Below are positions 62,033-64,000 of a stretch of DNA of 64,000 nucleotides, in pieces; the stretch's first letter is position 1; every line of letters starts with the position of its first letter. This DNA is from Dyella halodurans (GTDB lineage Bacteria > Pseudomonadota > Gammaproteobacteria > Xanthomonadales > Rhodanobacteraceae): NCBI RefSeq assembly GCF_026283925.1, contig NZ_JAPDPF010000001.1, positions 310,001-374,000 on the forward strand, given 5' to 3'. A program made the position numbers and the translations under genes. The notes under the pieces are model-generated. The model was not told the origin of the DNA and made no database searches. It worked only from the letters and a program-made list of their open reading frames with translations.

Positions 62033-62977
62033 ATGACCCGAGCCATGCATGTAATGGCCGGCGTTCTGCTGGATGCCCGCGGTCATGTATTGCTGGCGCA
62101 GCGGCCGCCCGGCAAGCACCTGGCGGGGCTGTGGGAATTTCCCGGTGGCAAGCTGGATGCGGACGAGACAGCGGTCGCTGGACTCGTCCGCGAATTGCGC
62201 GAAGAGCTGGGTATCGAGGCCGAGGTCGGTGAGCCACTGATCCGCGTGCCGTGGCGCTACGGCGATCGGTCCTTGCTGCTTGACGCGCGCGTGGTGCGCA
62301 GTTGGCAAGGTGAGCCGATGTCGTTGGACGGGCAGGCGCTGCAATGGCGCGACCCCGCGGCCGTCGATCTGGCCATGCTGTCGCCAGCCGATCGGCCCAT
62401 TCTGCGGGCACTGCAGCTGCCGGCGCGCTATCCGATCACGCCGGCTGACGTATCCGTCGAGGCGTTCGAGGCATGGCGGCTGCTTCTGCTGGAGGCCATC
62501 GAACATGGCTTGCGCCTGGTTTTGCTGCGTTTTCCGCTATGGGCGCCGGAACAAGTGCGCGAACTGGCGGCGGCGGTGCTGCCGGTGGCGCGAGAGCGTG
62601 GCGCACAGCTGCTCTTGAGCGGTGACGTGGCGGGAGCGCTCGCGCTGGGGCACGGGGTCGGCGTGCAGCTCAAGGCTTTGCAGCTAACGTCGCTGCACGA
62701 GCGGCCGTTGCCCTGGGAGCAGTTGGTCGGGGCCAGCTGCCACGACCAGACCGAGCTCGCGCGGGCTTCAGCGTGGGCCGATTTCGCGACGCTCTCGCCG
62801 GTGTCATCGACGGCCACGCACCCCGCAGCGACACCTCTGGGTTGGCCGGTGTTCCAGTCGATGGTCGAAGCCGCTGCCGTGCCGGTCTATGCGCTCGGCG
62901 GCATGACGGCTGCCGATGCCGAGGTGGCGCGACGGGCGGGAGGGCAGGGCGTGGCCGGAATCCGCGGCTTCTGGTGA
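62033..62977 (+). CDS. mutT: MutT-type 8-oxo-dGTP diphosphatase fused to a ThiE-like domain
   Basis: A 314-aa two-domain protein. Residues about 1-130 are a Nudix hydrolase with box GGKLDADETAVAGLVREL and EELG, which hydrolyses 8-oxo-dGTP. Residues about 140-314 resemble thiamine-phosphate synthase (LRLVLLRFPLWAPEQVRELA, ASCHDQTELARA, VPVYALGGMTAADA) but appear reduced. This Nudix-ThiE-like fusion is common in proteobacteria and the second domain is probably not a functional ThiE. It is convergent with coaE. Confidence 0.9.
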   Translation: MTRAMHVMAGVLLDARGHVLLAQRPPGKHLAGLWEFPGGKLDADETAVAGLVRELREELGIEAEVGEPLIRVPWRYGDRSLLLDARVVRSWQGEPMSLDGQALQWRDPAAVDLAMLSPADRPILRALQLPARYPITPADVSVEAFEAWRLLLLEAIEHGLRLVLLRFPLWAPEQVRELAAAVLPVARERGAQLLLSGDVAGALALGHGVGVQLKALQLTSLHERPLPWEQLVGASCHDQTELARASAWADFATLSPVSSTATHPAATPLGWPVFQSMVEAAAVPVYALGGMTAADAEVARRAGGQGVAGIRGFW

Positions 62978-62984
62978 GGCTCGA

Positions 62985-63608
62985 TCAACGCGCGGCTGCC
63001 GCCAGGGCCAGGTAGCGCGTGTGCAGTTGCGACACGGCCCGGTCCAGCTCCGCTTCGTCGCCGTGGTTTTCGATGACGTCGTGGGCCAGCGTCAGCCGCT
63101 CCGTGCGGCTGGCCTGACGCTCGATCATGCGTCGCGCCAAGGCCTCATCGATGCCGTCACGTCGTACCAGCCGGTCCAGCTGTAGCGCCTCGGGCGCGTC
63201 GACCACCAGCACCCGATCCACCCAGCGGTAGTGGTCCATGTTTTCCGCCAGCAGCGGAATGGCGAGCAGGCAGTAGGGACCGCGATCCGCGTGGGCGTGC
63301 TCGTGCAGCCAGGCACGGACGCGCGGGTGGATGATGGCCTCGAGCGCGCGTCGCGCCACGTCGTCGCCAAAGACGCGCTGGCGCATGGCGGCGCGGTCCA
63401 GCTGGCCGCGGGCGTCGAGCACCTGATCGCCAAATCGATCGATGACGGCCTGCAGTCCGCCGGTGCCGGGGGCGATGACCTCACGCGCGGCTACGTCGGC
63501 ATCGTAGACCTGGATGCCCAGGGTTTCGAAGCGCTGCGACACGGCGCTCTTGCCGGCGGCAACACCCCCGGTCAGGGCGACGACGAAGCTGTGGCGCTGG
63601 CCACTCAT
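62985..63608 (-). CDS. coaE: Dephospho-CoA kinase
   Basis: A 207-aa P-loop kinase, last step of coenzyme A synthesis. It begins FVVALTGGVAAGKSAVSQRF (Walker A), followed by VYDADVAAREVI, IIHPRVRAWL, LAIPLLAEN and DRVLVVDAPEALQLDRLV with the lid Arg residues in SRTERLTLAHDVIEN. The start at 63608 overlaps the pilD stop by four bases, the conserved pilD-coaE order. Confidence 0.95.
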   Translation of the reverse strand: MSGQRHSFVVALTGGVAAGKSAVSQRFETLGIQVYDADVAAREVIAPGTGGLQAVIDRFGDQVLDARGQLDRAAMRQRVFGDDVARRALEAIIHPRVRAWLHEHAHADRGPYCLLAIPLLAENMDHYRWVDRVLVVDAPEALQLDRLVRRDGIDEALARRMIERQASRTERLTLAHDVIENHGDEAELDRAVSQLHTRYLALAAAAR

Positions 63609-64000
63609 CGCAGCCCGGTCAGCTGCATGTAGCTGAGCAGCAACCAGTCCCCCGCGACGAACCAGACCCAGCCGGCAGCGGCAATGAAGGGGCCGAATGG
63701 CATGGGAATCTCCCGGCCATGCTTGCGCATCAGGATCAGCGTACCGCCGATCAGCGCCCCGATCAGCGACGAGAGCAGGATCACCGGCAACAGGGCGCTG
63801 GGCCCCATCCAGGCGCCAAGCGCGGCAAGCAGCTTGAAGTCGCCATAACCCATGCCTTCCTTGCCGGTCAGCAGCTTGAACAGCCAGTACACGCTCCACA
63901 GGCTCAGGTAGCCGATGGCCGCGCCGATGATCGCCGAGGCCGGCGTGACGAACATCGGCAACACGGCGAGCAGCAGGCCCAGCCACAGCAGTGGGTAGTT
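63605..64000 (-). CDS. pilD: Type IV prepilin peptidase PilD, 5' end outside the window
   Basis: The last 131 codons of an aspartic membrane peptidase that cleaves and N-methylates prepilins. The reading frame is open to the window edge (YPLLWLGLLLAV). The second catalytic Asp is in GMGYGDFKLLAALGAW, followed by three further helices and the ending LLLSYMQLTGLR. The N-terminal Cys-rich domain and the first catalytic Asp lie beyond base 64000. Confidence 0.92.
   Translation of the reverse strand, partial: NYPLLWLGLLLAVLPMFVTPASAIIGAAIGYLSLWSVYWLFKLLTGKEGMGYGDFKLLAALGAWMGPSALLPVILLSSLIGALIGGTLILMRKHGREIPMPFGPFIAAAGWVWFVAGDWLLLSYMQLTGLR

Noticed and set aside
1-64000. CRISPR arrays, tRNA or rRNA genes, prophage or insertion-sequence genes
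   Set aside because: No regular spaced repeats, cloverleaf-like stretches, transposase or integrase motifs were found on reading both strands by eye; a tRNA scan was not possible here.

Overview
The window is a gene-dense chromosomal segment of high G+C content. The sequence suggests a gammaproteobacterium of the order Xanthomonadales, most likely Rhodanobacteraceae (Dyella, Luteibacter or Rhodanobacter-like). This rests on gene neighbourhoods and dispersed-repeat style, not on a database search. No rRNA, tRNA, CRISPR array, prophage or insertion sequence was recognised.

Positions 1-9480 hold metabolism and twitching motility: a glycerate-kinase-like P-loop kinase, pdxH, a YjbQ protein, a cobalamin-binding-type protein without a signal peptide, an M13 metallopeptidase, yggT and proC on the minus strand, and the retraction ATPases pilT and pilU facing away from proC. 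A BON-domain protein follows. Positions 9880-11420 hold an unusual pair: a protein with an ACT-like N-terminus and a Cys-rich V4R-like C-terminus, then a free-standing MHYT membrane sensor.

Positions 11515-17315 are a minus-strand block: gshB, a TonB-like gene, yqgE, ruvX, pyrB and an uncharacterised 587-aa lipoprotein. Divergent from gshB is the Pil-Chp chemosensory operon: pilG, pilH, pilI, pilJ, a 2037-aa chpA, a chpB-like gene and chpC (17823-29663). No pilK methyltransferase is present, and the ChpB-like protein has Ala where CheB has its catalytic Ser. rsmE, a small exported protein and bioA follow.

Positions 32410-36180 are a tightly coupled operon: gspN-like, an inositol-monophosphatase-family gene, nudE, cysQ and mazG, mostly nucleotide and phosphate-ester housekeeping. 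Next is a gene-free stretch of about 930 bases dominated by a roughly 690-bp imperfect palindrome with nested small repeats. Then come a small exported Gly/Pro-rich protein, a seven-repeat GIN-type protein, an SLC13/ArsB-like transporter, a YbbA/YbbP-type ABC transporter and tesA, whose start codon overlaps that of the ATPase.

Positions 43777-53550 are rich in regulation: an OmpR-type regulator with a histidine kinase of degenerate ATP-binding region, a fused two-domain 3-oxoacid CoA-transferase, a BlaI-type repressor with an M56 membrane protease behind two clear operators, an exported isoaspartyl peptidase, a RegA/RegB (PrrA/PrrB) redox two-component pair with both redox motifs preserved, and a POT peptide transporter. 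Positions 53798-64000 hold dgkA, a lemA-TPM-TPM operon, a TonB-dependent receptor, lgt-thyA-folA, a MutT-ThiE-like fusion, coaE and the 3' part of the prepilin peptidase gene pilD.
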